From contig WPIO01000011.1 in the NCBI GenBank assembly GCA_009760855.2, positions 5,211,001 through 5,275,000 on the forward strand: DNA of 64,000 bases. Direction: 5' to 3'. The DNA comes from Cristatella mucedo (Eukaryota; Bryozoa; Phylactolaemata; Cristatellidae). A model generated the notes under the pieces. That model saw only the letters and a list, made by a program, of their open reading frames with translations, did not search any database and was not told the DNA's origin. The position numbers and the translations under genes were made by a program. Each line of letters begins with the position of its first letter. Position 1 is the first letter of the stretch. Positions 10,920 through 23,632 of this stretch are shown here, piece after piece.

Positions 10920-11411
10920 CGACGTAGCGCCACTCCTAAAAGCAGCGCAGACGCGTCTGACGATCGTAGCTCTTGCAGCTTGAGCCGCCATGCTCTACGG
11001 TCGGGAGATGCGGCGTTTCGTTATCGCCCGCCCGCCCGCCGGCGTCCCTGTGGCGGCCGCACCGGCTTACGCTCGCTGTAGCGCTCTCGAACCGCAAAGC
11101 CGCCGTGTTTTCGACTGTCGCAGCTAGGATCGCTGCATCGCCTCTTTCAGACGCCTCCTTCTCATCCGCTTTGGACGGCTGGACGCTCACTCTTCGAGGA
11201 GCCTCGGCAGCGGCGGCTGCTGCGCCAGACGAGCGTCGGGTCTCTCAGCAGCACGGCAGAGGCGCGGCCGTCGTGAGCAGGAACGGCGGCTCTCGGCTCG
11301 CCGGCGCTCGCAGCAGTGCACGCAGCGCGTTCAGCCTCGTACTGGCGGCTGCCGCAGCGGCGGCGGCCGCCGTCGCCGGACGTTGCCAGAGCCGCTGGCT
11401 GTGACCGAATC

Positions 11412-11453
11412 CTCGCTCACAGCTCCCGGCAGCTGCCGGGAGCTGTGAGCGAG
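11412..11453. repeat. 42-bp perfect palindrome
   Basis: Two 21-nt arms meet with no spacer between 11432 and 11433. The right half starts CTGCCGGGAGCTGTGAGCGA. I checked it base by base; pairing stops outside these limits. Confidence 0.95.
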
Positions 11454-11475
11454 CGGGAGCGCCTCGCTGAGCCGC

Positions 11476-11590
11476 GGGCGAGCGCTCTGCAGGGGCGAGC
11501 GCTCTGCAGGGGCGAGCGCTCTGCAGGGGCGAGCGCTCTGCAGGGGCGAGCGCTCTGCAGGGGCGAGCGCTCTGCAGGGGCGAGCGCTGG
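11476..11590. repeat. 17-bp GC-rich minisatellite, about 7 copies
   Basis: The unit GGGGCGAGCGCTCTGCA repeats with almost no divergence. The low divergence suggests recent expansion. Confidence 0.95.
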
Positions 11591-11990
11591 CTGCGCTCCT
11601 CCGAGCTGGCTGCGATCCTCGCCTCGTCTCGCGCGGCACTCCGGACCGCCGCTCCGGACCTCCGTCCTCCCTCTGGCAGCAGATTGAACTTCGCGCGACG
11701 CCCGTCGTTAAAGGCCGCTCGGTCTGACCCGACCATAAAGCCCGCCGGCGCCACGACATCCTGTCGCCATCCCCGACACCGCTCATGCCCACGACGTCCG
11801 CCGGTTTCGCACCGGCGACTAGGCGGGGAGCGAGCGTACTCACCTCGCTCGCCAGCCTTTGTCGCCGATTCCCTACCCCAGATGGAACTACAAAGGCTGC
11901 GGCGACGTCAGGCCAGCGTCCGGTCCCAGGTCGCCGTGCGTGCGATGCACCGTTCATCGGCAGCACCTCCTAGCCCGCCCCTTGAGTGGT

Positions 11991-12449
11991 GTTATATAAA
12001 ACGAAATGAGGTAGCATATTTTTCAAGTACCAAAAACGGAAGTAATTTATTGTGAGACAGCACTTGTTGAGCGCTGGCGTTATGGATTCGTTGAAATACA
12101 GAGGCATTGCTTGTGGCCCGTCCTCGGCATTTCTCTAAGCACGACGCATTCTCTCGCCCCAGCGAACGACCACGTGATACGCACGACAACGTGACAGTGA
12201 CTCGGCGCTTTGAGAGATCGTGGATGATGAGCTGAGTTTAGTAGCGATCAGGGATTCGACGGTCAAGTATTCCAGGTTTGCATGGCTCATAAAACTGTAT
12301 GCCGAGAAGGCCATGCACGGCATCAATCAGACAAGCCCCACTTCGACAGGCGACAGTGTTGCTTTCAGCCTTGTCCGAGTCCGCCCATGTTCCGTCTGTT
12401 CTATTCTCTTTCGCTCACTTAAGTTCTTTACCTCTCCCTTCTTCTTTCT
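11991..12449. other. No gene recognised
   Basis: Unique-looking sequence between the GC island and a LINE I fragment. No motif supported. Confidence 0.5.
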
Positions 12450-13330
12450 TCTATTAGCCCTCACCACAGCTGATCGATCCTACTGCGATGGCCTCCTGGG
12501 TCTTAACTCAGTAGCAGCCGTCAGTGCACCGTCGATGGGCAACAGTAATCCGCGGTGCCTTCAAAGCATGGGGTACCCCAGGGATCAGCGCTTGATCCAA
12601 TTTTTTTTGCAGTTTGTGATCTACACGTTGCTGATGTAACCACCGAGCACAATCTCAGGCTTTCCTTTTATTCCGGTATACACACAGCCCCGTAGCCTTG
12701 GCCCTTTGATCCCTCCCTGACTTCCATCCTCCAAGCATGACCTACTCTCACAACTGCCTTGTCTCATTTATTACTGACTTTCGCAATTGGATGGTAACAA
12801 ACTTTCTCAAATTTAAAGGCGATAAAACCAACTTGCTTGTTTTGGGCAAATGTACTATTACTGAGAAATTAGAGAAGTTATCCCTCATCATGGGCTCAGC
12901 AAGTATATATGGTGTAGAACCTGCACCTTATGTGAGTGTCCTATTCCAATGTGACCTTTCACTACATGACCATATCAGCTCCACGGTCAAGTTTGCTTAC
13001 TGCCAGCAACGTAGCATTATACAAATTCAGGCACGCTTAAACAAGGATATCACGCCCAAGCTCTGTAACTAACTACTCGCAGGTCTTATAGAATATACCA
13101 CAAAGCGCTTTACTTTGTGTAGCACTCGGCAGCAGCTCGTCAGCCTGCGGACTTGGCAGCTATCACGCTGCAGTATGCCTTCACCGACCTACATTAGCTC
13201 CCCGTCGGACGGTCTATCGACTTCAAAGTTCCTGTCACTCACGTTTAGGTTCCTCCATTCTCTTGCTGTTTGAATCTTCCTTCGCTTTACTATTCTTGAC
13301 GACACTTCACATGCTATCACCAAACAATTG
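12450..13330 (+). mobile_element. LINE I reverse-transcriptase fragment
   Basis: Shifting plus-strand frames read VPQGSALDP, then FRNWMVTNFLKFKGDKTNLL and FQCDLSLHDHISSTVKFAY, as in the RT domain and downstream region of LINE I. The end near 13215-13270 (KFLSLTFRFLHSLAV) matches the ORF2 C-terminus. Many stops and frameshifts mean it is dead. Confidence 0.85.
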
Positions 13331-13424
13331 GCTTGTCTTCTGTTCAGCGTGCATAAGGCGACGATAAATATATTTAGTTCTCTTGGAGTGCTTAAAAAAT
13401 GTCTCATTATAATGGTGCTATTAT

Positions 13425-13580
13425 AAAATATTAGCTATTTTAATAGCCTCGTTTTACAGCGACAAAAGACACTTAGCGGCTTGCAGGAATCGAACCCACG
13501 ACCTCGATCAAAGTGAAGAGTGAGAAAGAGTGAGTTCCTGGAAAAGTGAGCACGCTACCTCTTGGGCTATCGTGGCTTTT
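13425..13580 (-). mobile_element. SINE-A, diverged copy
   Basis: ATTAGCTATTTTAATAGCCT, then CAGGAATCGAACCCACGACC (minus-strand B box) and TACCTCTTGGGCTATCGTG, match the antisense of SINE-A. The middle is altered by an imperfect repeat. Confidence 0.75.
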
Positions 13581-13999
13581 ATTATCGTTCCTTGCTGCTA
13601 GTGTCATGTCGTGACGTAGCACAATGTTGTTGCATTATTAATTATTATGATTGCTCCTCGCGGCTCAATTTCCCCGTTGGAAACCTTAGTTCTTACAGCA
13701 GGCTCCTCGCTGTAAAGACGTGTTGATCGAGCGACTAAGCAGTCTCGTTATTAGCCATATTTTGCTACGTACTTGCATCTGGCCGTCAAATGCGCGCTTT
13801 CCGAACTGCGTCTACTACGTTTAGTGGAGTCGCATTCCATCAAGGAAGCCGTCGCGCGGGGGGGGGGGACAGTCGACTGCAAATGGACGAGACTACGCTA
13901 AAGACTGCACGGCGACGCAGAACTATGTAAATTGTGAATACGCTCGTGCTCCTTCGTGCGCTCGAGGCGCTCCAAAATCTCCCTGAAACGTCGGCGTGT
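13581..13999. other. No gene recognised
   Basis: Contains an 11-bp poly(G) tract at 13858-13868. Nothing else supported. Confidence 0.5.
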
Positions 14000-14142
14000 T
14001 AAGCAGCTTGAGCGCGTTACGCAGCGAGACGCTTTGCACCAACTGTACGCGTCTAGTAGCACACACAGGCCGGTAAACTAGCAAGCAGTGAGTTACAGAA
14101 CTCGAGACAGGATGTTGAAAATGCATAGACCAAGTTGGATAT
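14000..14142 (-). mobile_element. LINE I ORF2 C-terminal fragment
   Basis: On the minus strand it reads WSMHFQHPVSSSV and HCLLVYRPVCATRRVQLVQS. This matches the LINE I segment near 55600-55720 (LVHGFVTSGLDFCNSLLTGL, PACAIRRLQLVRNSA). It is cut at 14143 by the tail of a LINE II copy. Confidence 0.75.
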
Positions 14143-16659
14143 AATGCAGTAATGTAATGTATCGCCGTCGTCTTCAACACCACAAAGCCACAAAGACTAT
14201 GTGGGTTCAAAGAAAGAGAGTTTTTCATCGCGCTCTCCAAGTGTAAGCGGTTCTGAGTATGCATTCGATGGCTCACATGCGTCATCTTATAAAACAAAGG
14301 GAAAATGATAAGCATAGCTGAGTCAGGAAGGAAGTTGAGGTAGTGAGTAACATGGAAGTAGAAGCTCAGGACGGCGAGAAAGGATGTGCTGTAGTAGACA
14401 GCAGGAAACACGTGTCGTTTCGTAAGATGTACGGAATTGATTCCATCAGTCCTGGACCTCAAAGCAAAGCCTTCTGTCGCCAAAGATCCTTAGCGGAGGA
14501 AGAATGGAACAGCTAATTTATTGCCCATACATGATCTGAGGGAACGAGGGTCCCGACACTGGTGCACCAGTTCATCTAGGCATGAAGGAGCCAAGTGGTG
14601 GCGGGCTATGTGGGCAAGCGTTAGAGCGTTACCCTATATCCAGTTATCAGCTCTGTATCCGTTGAAGCCGTCAAAGTTCCTTCAGTAAAGAAGTCGCTTG
14701 ATCAAACCTTTAGGATCGTTTAACTAGCCTTGCAGCTATGGTCATCACCAACTGCTGGGGCCTTGTGGCTTATTCCGTAGGCCTGCCAAAATTGAACTGC
14801 AATAACCTGGTCGAGTCAGAACCAGGGAGCTAGTTACGTGTCTTTGCAAGCCGCCTTCGTAGACAGTCCCTGATTGTGGTGACACGTGATTGAACGCGAT
14901 GACAAGCAGCGGTGGCAGTCTTTTAAATGAAACTTCTAAACATTTAGACGGCTGGCAAAGACGACACCCAAATTCAGAGAGCGCGGTGATGTTTGCGTAT
15001 CAGAATCGATGATTAGTTGTGCAAAGTCTTCTAGGTCAAACGTACGCTCGGTGTGTCCTATGAGAAGTAGTTCCGTTTTATAGTCGCCAAGTTTAAGGAA
15101 ATTTACCGACATCCAAGATTGAATGTCTTCAAGCCAAGCATTCGGTTTATTAATCGCTGCAACAGATTCAGACGGTTTAAATTACCAATACGGCTGAGCA
15201 TTGTCAGCATAAAAGTGAAAGCCGATACGATACTTTTGAATCACTTTTCCCAGAGATTGATTATAAGTAGAGAACAGCTGATAACCGAGGATGAACCATC
15301 GCGAGACTCCACAGGTGGCTGGTCTGGTTGGTCGGGACTGACCCGCAGACGAAACGGATTGAACACAACCGGGCAAGTACAATTTCAACCCGGACTGTGC
15401 CTCGTCTGCGCGAACAAATTTTGTTCGCAATCGCTCAAGATATCGGGATCAATCGTGTCGAACACACAGCTGATAGAAAAAGCTCGGCTACGGTATTAAA
15501 GTCGCAGCTATCAACAGCTTCTTACCATTTCGTTGGTCACAGGAAGAGATAAGATTCGCTGGCGTTTAAAGTTAACGTTTGAATGAAGACTGAAACTCTC
15601 TTGACAATGCAATATTTTCAATGTCTTCTGCAAGCGGCTCGGCGACAATTGTTCCTGAATATTCTGACAAAAGAGGAAGAAAGAAAACTGGCGATAGTTT
15701 GCTAGGATCTCTGAATACATTCCAGGCTTATTAACTAGCGGTCCAGTGATGGCAGATTTGACGGGCTTAGATACAATCCTGTTTTCCAAATAATCATTAG
15801 CAATTCCAGTTGACGCTGAGCTAGGCTTGCCTGCCAGTTAAGCCCGCAGAGGGCATTGTATAGGGTCTTCAGGAGACAGCTCATTTTACTAGACTTTATT
15901 AAAATAGCCAATCACATCCTCGGAAAATCTCTTATGGTAAGTCACAGGTTGCGACTCCATAATTGCTTTAGTCGGAGGGGCTTCAAGGAGGCATTAATGC
16001 GCACAATTATTGTTTCGGTAAAAGAGGCTGACGGCTTTTCGACCGCGCCGTAAATATCTGTAGAGTGAGGCCGCTCAGAATTTGTGAGCAATTTGCTTAC
16101 CATCCTGTAAACCTGTTTTGGGTCCGACTGGCAAGACTTCAGTTTTCGAGTGAAAAAGAGGCCTCTGATTTTTCCAAGCTTCTGGGTGCAGACTCAAAGC
16201 CTAAAGTCTTTAGATTTGTATAGATTGTCGTCTGATCAAGACCTCTTAGTACGGCGTATAAGCCTGCGCTTAAAGTGGTGCATCTGCTGAAGTTATTGCT
16301 TAATTGACAGGAATCTCTGCAAAGTTGAACACGGACAGAATGTACGGGAGTATGCTCGCCGAGGGTACTCCTAAGGTTCGTGTTCGCTGCATTTAGTGAG
16401 GGTATTGACGCTGGCGGTCTAGTTTGAGTGCTGATCAAGAAGCCTCACAGACAGATTTCAAAATTATCTCCGAGTCAGTGGCTTTTAAGTTGCATCGGTG
16501 GACAAATGCGACGTTACCCCTCATGTAAAACGGATCAAGAACAGCAAACGAGACTGATCCGAGATGGTCAGGGTGCAAAAACAAATTAACAGCGGGAAGA
16601 CATCCGTCGTAATAGTGAGATCCAGGATATCTCCATCGGTGTGAGTAGTATGGTGGGTC

Positions 16660-16905
16660 CCTGTGATTCGTCCTTGATGTGCGTATGCGTGCTGACACTG
16701 TGCATGCTGCCACTAACCACATTTGCATGCTGACCCTGTGCATGTCACCCCCTAACCATATTATTCATTTCGTTTGTTTTTCAAGCATGATTTTACTTAC
16801 CATTCAATTGCATTTCACTTTACAGCAAATGTAAAGCGCCTAGAGAGAAATTAAGTTCTCTGAGGGCGCTTTATCAAGTACATTATTATTATTATTATTA
16901 ACGTG
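16660..16905 (+). mobile_element. LINE I 3' end nested in LINE II (first)
   Basis: GTGCGTATGCGTGCTGACAC, then CTAACCATATT, AAAGCGCCTAGAGAGAAATT and GAGGGCGCTTTATCAAGT with an (ATT)n tail. This is a clean 3' end. Confidence 0.88.
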
Positions 16906-17325
16906 TTGGATCTAACTGTTTACCCATACCTCGTAGAAATTCTAAATCCTTCGAAGACCGTGCCTTTAGTTCGTATGCTCCCAAAGCCTGTTACTCACTC
17001 CCGACTTGCGTCACATCTCCTGACTTGCCTTAAAAAGAAACTAATAACGCATCTATTTATGACAGCATTCGGCGGGTCCCTGTGCTTCGTTCTTTATGTG
17101 CATATGCGTGCTGATAGTGTGCATACTGCCACTAACCACATTTGCATGCTGACTGGGTTCTTATCTCCCCTAACCATGCTATTCTTGCTGTTTATTTAGC
17201 ACGCTACCACTAACCATTCGATCTTGATTCCTTTGCAGCCAATTTAAAGTGCCAGAAAAGATATTAAGTTCTCTAAGGGTGCTTTATCAAATGCATCATC
17301 ATTATTATTATTATTATCAAACCAA
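16906..17325 (+). mobile_element. LINE I 3' end nested in LINE II (second, tandem)
   Basis: Begins immediately after the (ATT)n tail of the first copy. Includes the ORF2 C-terminus (LKKKLITHLFMTAFGGSLC) and a second tail, GGGTGCTTTATCAAATGC with (ATT)n. Confidence 0.88.
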
Positions 17326-17910
17326 ATTACTTCAGAAAGTCAAGAAATGAGCGCACTTTGCAGTTTTTAGGGTTGTCAATGCGAATCTTGAGCTCTCCTG
17401 CAATCAATAATGGCCTGCCACACACAAATATTTAGTTAAAAACTCTTAAAAGTTCTCCCTAAAATAAATTAGACAGCCAGAAGGAGGTAGGTATATCATA
17501 ACTGCAAGAGGCATGGCCGTCGACGGGGACTTGATAGTAACTGATTCGAACGATGGCCAATGCGAAAACCGCAGGTCTTATAGCCAACCAATTCAATAAA
17601 ACGATAGCAACCCCGCCGTTCACTTTCTAGACGGCATGGACTGACAGAATGACAACTCGGGTGGAATGGTCTCAGATGCACAGCCAAAAGATCATGGTGA
17701 CATCCAAGTCTCGGTCAGCAAAAATGCACCTTGCTCCTCCTGCACAGCACGGTCGCGGATAAGTAAGCCCTTGTGTTTTTAGTGAGCGGACATTTAACAG
17801 GCGGAATTTAAGAGGGTGACTAATAAATGCGTGACGCCGATTAAGTGGCTGGCTGGCATGACTGGTGGCATGTAGCCTGCCCGGCAGACGCCGAGCCTAA
17901 GAATCTGTAC

Positions 17911-18112
17911 GGAACTTCAGTAGCCGCTTAGTAGCGGCTTATTTGAATGGAGCCTTGGTGACTGTTGACTTTCGACAACTTGTCGAGCCACGACGAGTGA
18001 GAGCCGCTACTAAAGCAACGAGTGCCAAGCATAACTTCAAACTTACTTTAAACATAGACTTGATAGCCGAGCTATTAATAGGTCGAACGCCGGATGCAGG
18101 GAGGTTCTTATG
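17911..18112. other. No gene recognised
   Basis: Short unique stretch between the LINE II 5' part and a SINE-A copy. Confidence 0.5.
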
Positions 18113-18290
18113 GGCTGTGATAGCCCAGGAGGTAAGATTCTCTCTCTTCACGAGTGCTCTCGTGGGTTCGAATCCTGCCGTGGGCAATCCTTTATTGCCA
18201 ACTGCAAGCGGCCGTAAAAGCCGTCAGCGCTCTTCTGCCGGTATACCAATGAGGCTTTAAAATCAGCTAAAATTTTGTATTTTATTTTGT
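18113..18290 (+). mobile_element. SINE-A, diverged copy
   Basis: GCTGTGATAGCCCAGGAGGT (A-box-like), GTGGGTTCGAATCCTGCCGT (B box), then TCCTTTATTGCCAACTGCAA, GCTCTTCTGCCGGTATACCA and AAAATCAGCTAAAATTTTG. Confidence 0.85.
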
Positions 18291-19841
<1,551 letters not shown>

Positions 19842-20037
19842 ATGCCGTCAATTCATACAAACGCGCAAGTGGATGACGACGAGTGGCAGCCGCTGCCCTC
19901 CGTGCCAGCGGGGCCGGATGAGGAAATCACAATGGATGGTTTTATTCAATTTTGCGCCGGAGCACACTTGATACCGATAGCCGATTATAACGGATTGTTA
20001 GTCCAGGATATCGACATTGACTCTGTTTTAAGTCATG
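19842..20037 (+). CDS. Probable first coding exon of an unidentified gene
   Basis: ATG at 19842 opens a frame of balanced composition (unlike the low-complexity frames around it): DDDEWQPLPSVPAGPDEE, then MDGFIQFCAGAHLIPIADYN and LLVQDIDIDSVLSHG. It runs to a strong donor, CATG|GTAAGG, at 20037/20038, leaving phase 1. The upstream frame is also open to 19689, so the start could be further 5'. I do not recognise the protein family and found no convincing next exon before the window becomes repeat-rich. The region upstream looks like a promoter. The exon may be real or fortuitous. Confidence 0.45.
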
Positions 20038-21848
20038 GTAAGGAAACGCGCAGCTGCAACGATGCGTCCGCCATAACTGAACAAGTAATAACCCTTTAGC
20101 TTTCACGACCTTCAGTCTAGTAGTCGCATTATCGCTGCACTTTAGGCGATCGCAAGTCAATATGGCTCCAGCGAATCTAGTTCAGGTTTCTGTGCCTAAA
20201 CTTGTTCATTCTCTGAGGCCTCTGTTAATTGTTAATAATGTTTCCTTTAATCATTTTAAATCTGTTTAACTTGAATGAATGCTTGCGAAGAATGATAGGG
20301 AGCAGATACGGCTGCGAAGGGCCACTGTATTCGCCATTATTGATGTCTTACGCCGTCCTTCAAAAATATAATGTGTGGTCACTGTACCCTATTGAGAGAT
20401 ACAGTTGATTTAAGTTCGCAGTGCGCGTCACTTTCAGCTCTGTACGCAATCAGTGAGACATTTTGCTTATATGATTTGGATTATAAGGCTTGCACCAATA
20501 ATCCAAAGGATTCTCAACTCGGGCCACGTGTAGAAAGGAGCGCCTCTTCAGCAAGCGCTTGACATTACACGTGACACTGCACGTGAGATTGTACATGACA
20601 TGACAAGCGCGCGGTTGCCTCCGCTAGCGCGTGCCAGATCACCGCTGCTGATTCTGTTGAGGCGTCACTATTCAACTGGGTTCAAGCGTTTGGCTGCAAT
20701 TCTGGGCATTTTAGCTCACAATGTTTGCTCGACTTCAATTGGTTATACTCATTCTTTGTCTGAGAAGCGAGCTCAAATGGTGAATTTCAGGATCAATTCT
20801 AGCCGAATCTGGAAATGTAGATTCCATCGTGGTTCCTTGCACTGTTTTGTGTGAGTCCTATGATTTCACAGAAGCTCAGGGAAATTTGAATCCAGAGAAG
20901 ATTGGGTTCAAAGCAGAGGACCCACGCCAGAGAAAGAAATCTGCGCATCTAAAACCGCCACACATTAGCTGATCATAGCTGCTGTGGCTCACTTAATGAG
21001 TGAATTTAATGGAATTTGCTATTGTCGTTTAAGCGCTGCGTACACGATTAGCCACAAACCACAAAGTGCAGTTTGTGAGCCCTACAGGGTGGCAGTAAAA
21101 CAAAAATCACCGTTCATGCTCGCCCTAACCTAGCTCAAGTCGGAACGGCGTGAAAAAAGGTGGAGGTACAAGCTGTCGCTGCGTGCCATTAAATGAATCC
21201 AGATAGGATCCAGTCTAGTCGCGTAGTGAAATCCTGCGTTAGCGATCAGCTCGAGAAGTGACGACAAAAAAGGCGCGCGTGAGCTTTATGTTGTCTTAGT
21301 ATACAAATAATCTAATAATTCTACAAATAAAAACTCCCGAGTCACTTCCAGTTTTTGTTCAAAATATTAGTCTCCAAGTGCCACAACTTACCTCCTACGA
21401 GCACTATTCGGCTCGGCTCTTCAGCTATCTACTTGAGGTGCTAAAGACCCAGCGAAACAATTAGCAGGAGCAGCTATCTGCAAGACTGATTGCTCGTAAA
21501 ACTATACCTCTAGCACCACAACTTACCCCGTACAAGCACTACTCAGTTCGGCGGTCAGCGCGATCTGCTAGAGATAATAAAGACACATTCCGACATTAAA
21601 AAAAGAACGGTTAGCTGTAAAAACCATTTGAGAATCAATTAAAGTCGCGCATCGCTTTACGTGCGTCGTGGCCCTCGGCGGTGCTGCCTACCAAGCAGTT
21701 TTCGTAAAGATTACCGAGCGCGAGTCTTCGAGAGAGCGAGAGAGCGCGCCGAAACGGGTGCGAGGCGACGCAGCTCGCGATCATCTCGCATCTCGCGAGA
21801 CGACATCTCGCGCGCGCGCGCGCTTCAGAAGTTCCGCCGAGCGCCTTC
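20038..21848. other. Possible intron, no exon recognised
   Basis: No repeat family or conserved protein motif supported. A plus-strand open frame at 20600-20854 has no recognisable features. Confidence 0.4.
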
Positions 21849-22340
21849 GTGTATGCAAGTGGCCACGGACGTCGTGCTGCACGCCCTCGCTGCCTGCATC
21901 CGGCTCCGTCTACTTGCGCCTGTGACGCGACGGCCGGCGGCGAGAGCGCCGCTCGCTCTCGGTCAACGACGAGCCACGCCGACTCCGCTCTGACGACCGA
22001 CGTCGTCGGCGAAGTGCTTGGACGAATCAAACGCGGCGACAGAGCGAAAAGTGCAGGTCTCGACGAGACGACGCCGAAGAGGCGGCGGCCCGGCGTCGGC
22101 GGCCCAGCGGCGGCGGCCCGATGGTCGCCCGCCAGGCGCTCCGAGTTCGTACGCAAGCACTCCATTGCGGCCAGCCCCGACGACGTGCCTCGCATTCTCT
22201 CGGAGCATTCCTACGCGCTTCCGCGCGCGATCGAAATCGACGACCGTTCGCCGACTGCCGCCAGCCACCGCGGGGCGTTCGACGGCTGCGAAGACGCCGC
22301 CGCGTCGCGAGCGGAAGCCGCGGACGGCCGCGTCCGCTAG
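21849..22340 (+). CDS. Uncertain open frame in a GC-rich island
   Basis: A 163-codon frame with a non-repetitive central part (DVVGEVLGRIKRGDRAKS, EFVRKHSIAASPDDVPRILS, YALPRAIEIDDRS). It has no ATG at its start, so it would have to be an internal exon or a chance frame in GC-rich DNA. Overlapping frames on the same and opposite strands are also open. Function unknown; confidence is low. Confidence 0.2.
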   Translation: MYASGHGRRAARPRCLHPAPSTCACDATAGGESAARSRSTTSHADSALTTDVVGEVLGRIKRGDRAKSAGLDETTPKRRRPGVGGPAAAARWSPARRSEFVRKHSIAASPDDVPRILSEHSYALPRAIEIDDRSPTAASHRGAFDGCEDAAASRAEAADGRVR

Positions 22341-22422
22341 GGTCGCGGACCGGCGCGCCGACCTCGGACGCCGGAAATTCGCGTCGCTGTCCTTCTCTGC
22401 TGCGGCGGCCGATCTGTTAGCT

Positions 22423-22520
22423 GGAGCAGGAGGCCGGATGCCGGAGCAGGAGGCCGGATGCCGGAGCAGGAGGCCGGATGCCGGAGCAGGAGGCCGGATG
22501 CTGGAGCAGGAGGCCGGATG
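22423..22520. repeat. 20-bp GC-rich minisatellite, 5 copies
   Basis: GGAGCAGGAGGCCGGATGCC repeated five times, with a single C/T change in the fourth unit. Confidence 0.95.
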
Positions 22521-22699
22521 ATGCCTCGGCGTCTCGGCTAGACAGGCTCCTTGCGCCGAGACAGGAGCAGCATGGGCTGACTACGTGTGCAAAACAAGCG
22601 CACTGTCCTGATAAAAATTTGTTGTGGTAGACGTTTTCGTGCCAGCGCCGCCCATTTCGGGCGAGTCGCAGCAGCGCAGGGGGGCGCCGGCCGCTTAAA

Positions 22700-22868
22700 C
22701 GCTAAGAGATAGTCCTGGAGGTAGGGTGCTCGCTCTTCACGGCGGAGGTCGTAAAGTCGAATTCTGCTGCTGACGATCCTTAATTGTCAACGGCAAGCGG
22801 TGGTGAAAGCCGTTGCGGCTCTTCTGCCGCTGTGCAAACGAGGCTTTTTAATCAGCCAGTGTTTTTTT
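22700..22868 (+). mobile_element. SINE-A, diverged copy
   Basis: GGAGGTAGGGTGCTCGCTCT, GTCGTAAAGTCGAATTCTGC (decayed B box), then ACGATCCTTAATTGTCAACG, GGCTCTTCTGCCGCTGTGCA and TTTTTAATCAGCCAGTG. Confidence 0.8.
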
Positions 22869-23013
22869 AAACGCTTCTGTCGCCGCAGTAGTTTTTCTTC
22901 AGATTGTTTGGGCGGCATTTCACTCAATCATTAGAAGACGCTGGACGTTTCACTAGACGTCAAAAAAAGCGGCATGGTCACTATTAGCGCTAGCGAACGC
23001 GCTCCTTGTAGTC

Positions 23014-23236
23014 TGACATCCTCTCAGCGGCAGGTACGCGATACCCCACAGAACTCCAAAGCGGGCTCAAAGACACTCACTCACACAGACGCCGCAGCGG
23101 GTCAGTACGTGACTGCGCTGCCCGGCGTCGTCGACCTGACTCCCCAGACCTTTGCCGTTAGTTACTTACATAGCATTGTCATAAATCGCAACAGCCCATA
23201 ATCTAACGACAGTGTCAATATCTCAAAATAACCCCA
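23014..23236. repeat. LTR2, left copy
   Basis: Direct repeat of 24798-25020. It begins TGACATCCTCTCAGCGGCAG. Confidence 0.65.
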
Positions 23237-23632
23237 TTCCCCTTGATCTCAAGATAAAATAGGGCAACGACAAAGCAGGGCATTACAACGGCACAATACT
23301 AATGCCGTTCTGAACTGCCTTCTCATCTTGCGCGAGGCGAGGCTAGGTAACGGCCGCTCGGAGGAGGAAAGTGAAAGCACGGCTTTTGCTAACTTGCCGA
23401 CTATGTATGGCACGAGCTTTGCCGCATCGCCGAGCGATACAGCTTTCTACCGCACCACCAGTCTCCAAAGCGGGACCAGTCTCTGGCACCGAACGGGGCT
23501 TCCGGGCGTTCGCCCTAACGCCGGCCGCTGCCTCCTGGACTGCAACCGGTGTCGCCTCTCGCGTCGCTCGTGAAGCTGATGCCTCGAGCCTCGGCTCCTG
23601 TACGACTGCCTTTTATCAGCTCTGTCGGCCAC

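Larger units (their letters stand above)
10920..11990. other. GC-rich island, coding status unknown
   Basis: High GC and CpG over about 1 kb, with overlapping open frames on both strands that are explained by composition (Ala-, Arg- and Ser-rich). It could be a promoter or first-exon island of a gene I cannot identify. It holds the palindrome and the 17-bp minisatellite listed separately. Confidence 0.5.
14143..17910 (-). mobile_element. LINE II copy 1 (endonuclease, RT, 3' end), interrupted by LINE I
   Basis: The 3' end lies at 14143 with a TACATTACATT tail, then the GACTATGTGGG / GCGCT 3' region. Minus-strand RT remnants occur at 15182-15430 (LKLYLPGCVQSVSSAGQ, GIGFHFYADNAQ). The endonuclease-like 5' part reads ELVGYKTCGFRIGHRSNQ near 17530-17600. 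Collinear sequence in the second copy (40385-43620) supports the extent. Two LINE I 3' ends on the plus strand are inserted at 16660-17325. Multiple stops make it inactive. Confidence 0.82.

Noticed and set aside
11412-11453. Palindrome as a transcription terminator
   Set aside because: No T-run follows, and this is nuclear eukaryotic DNA, where such terminators are not expected.
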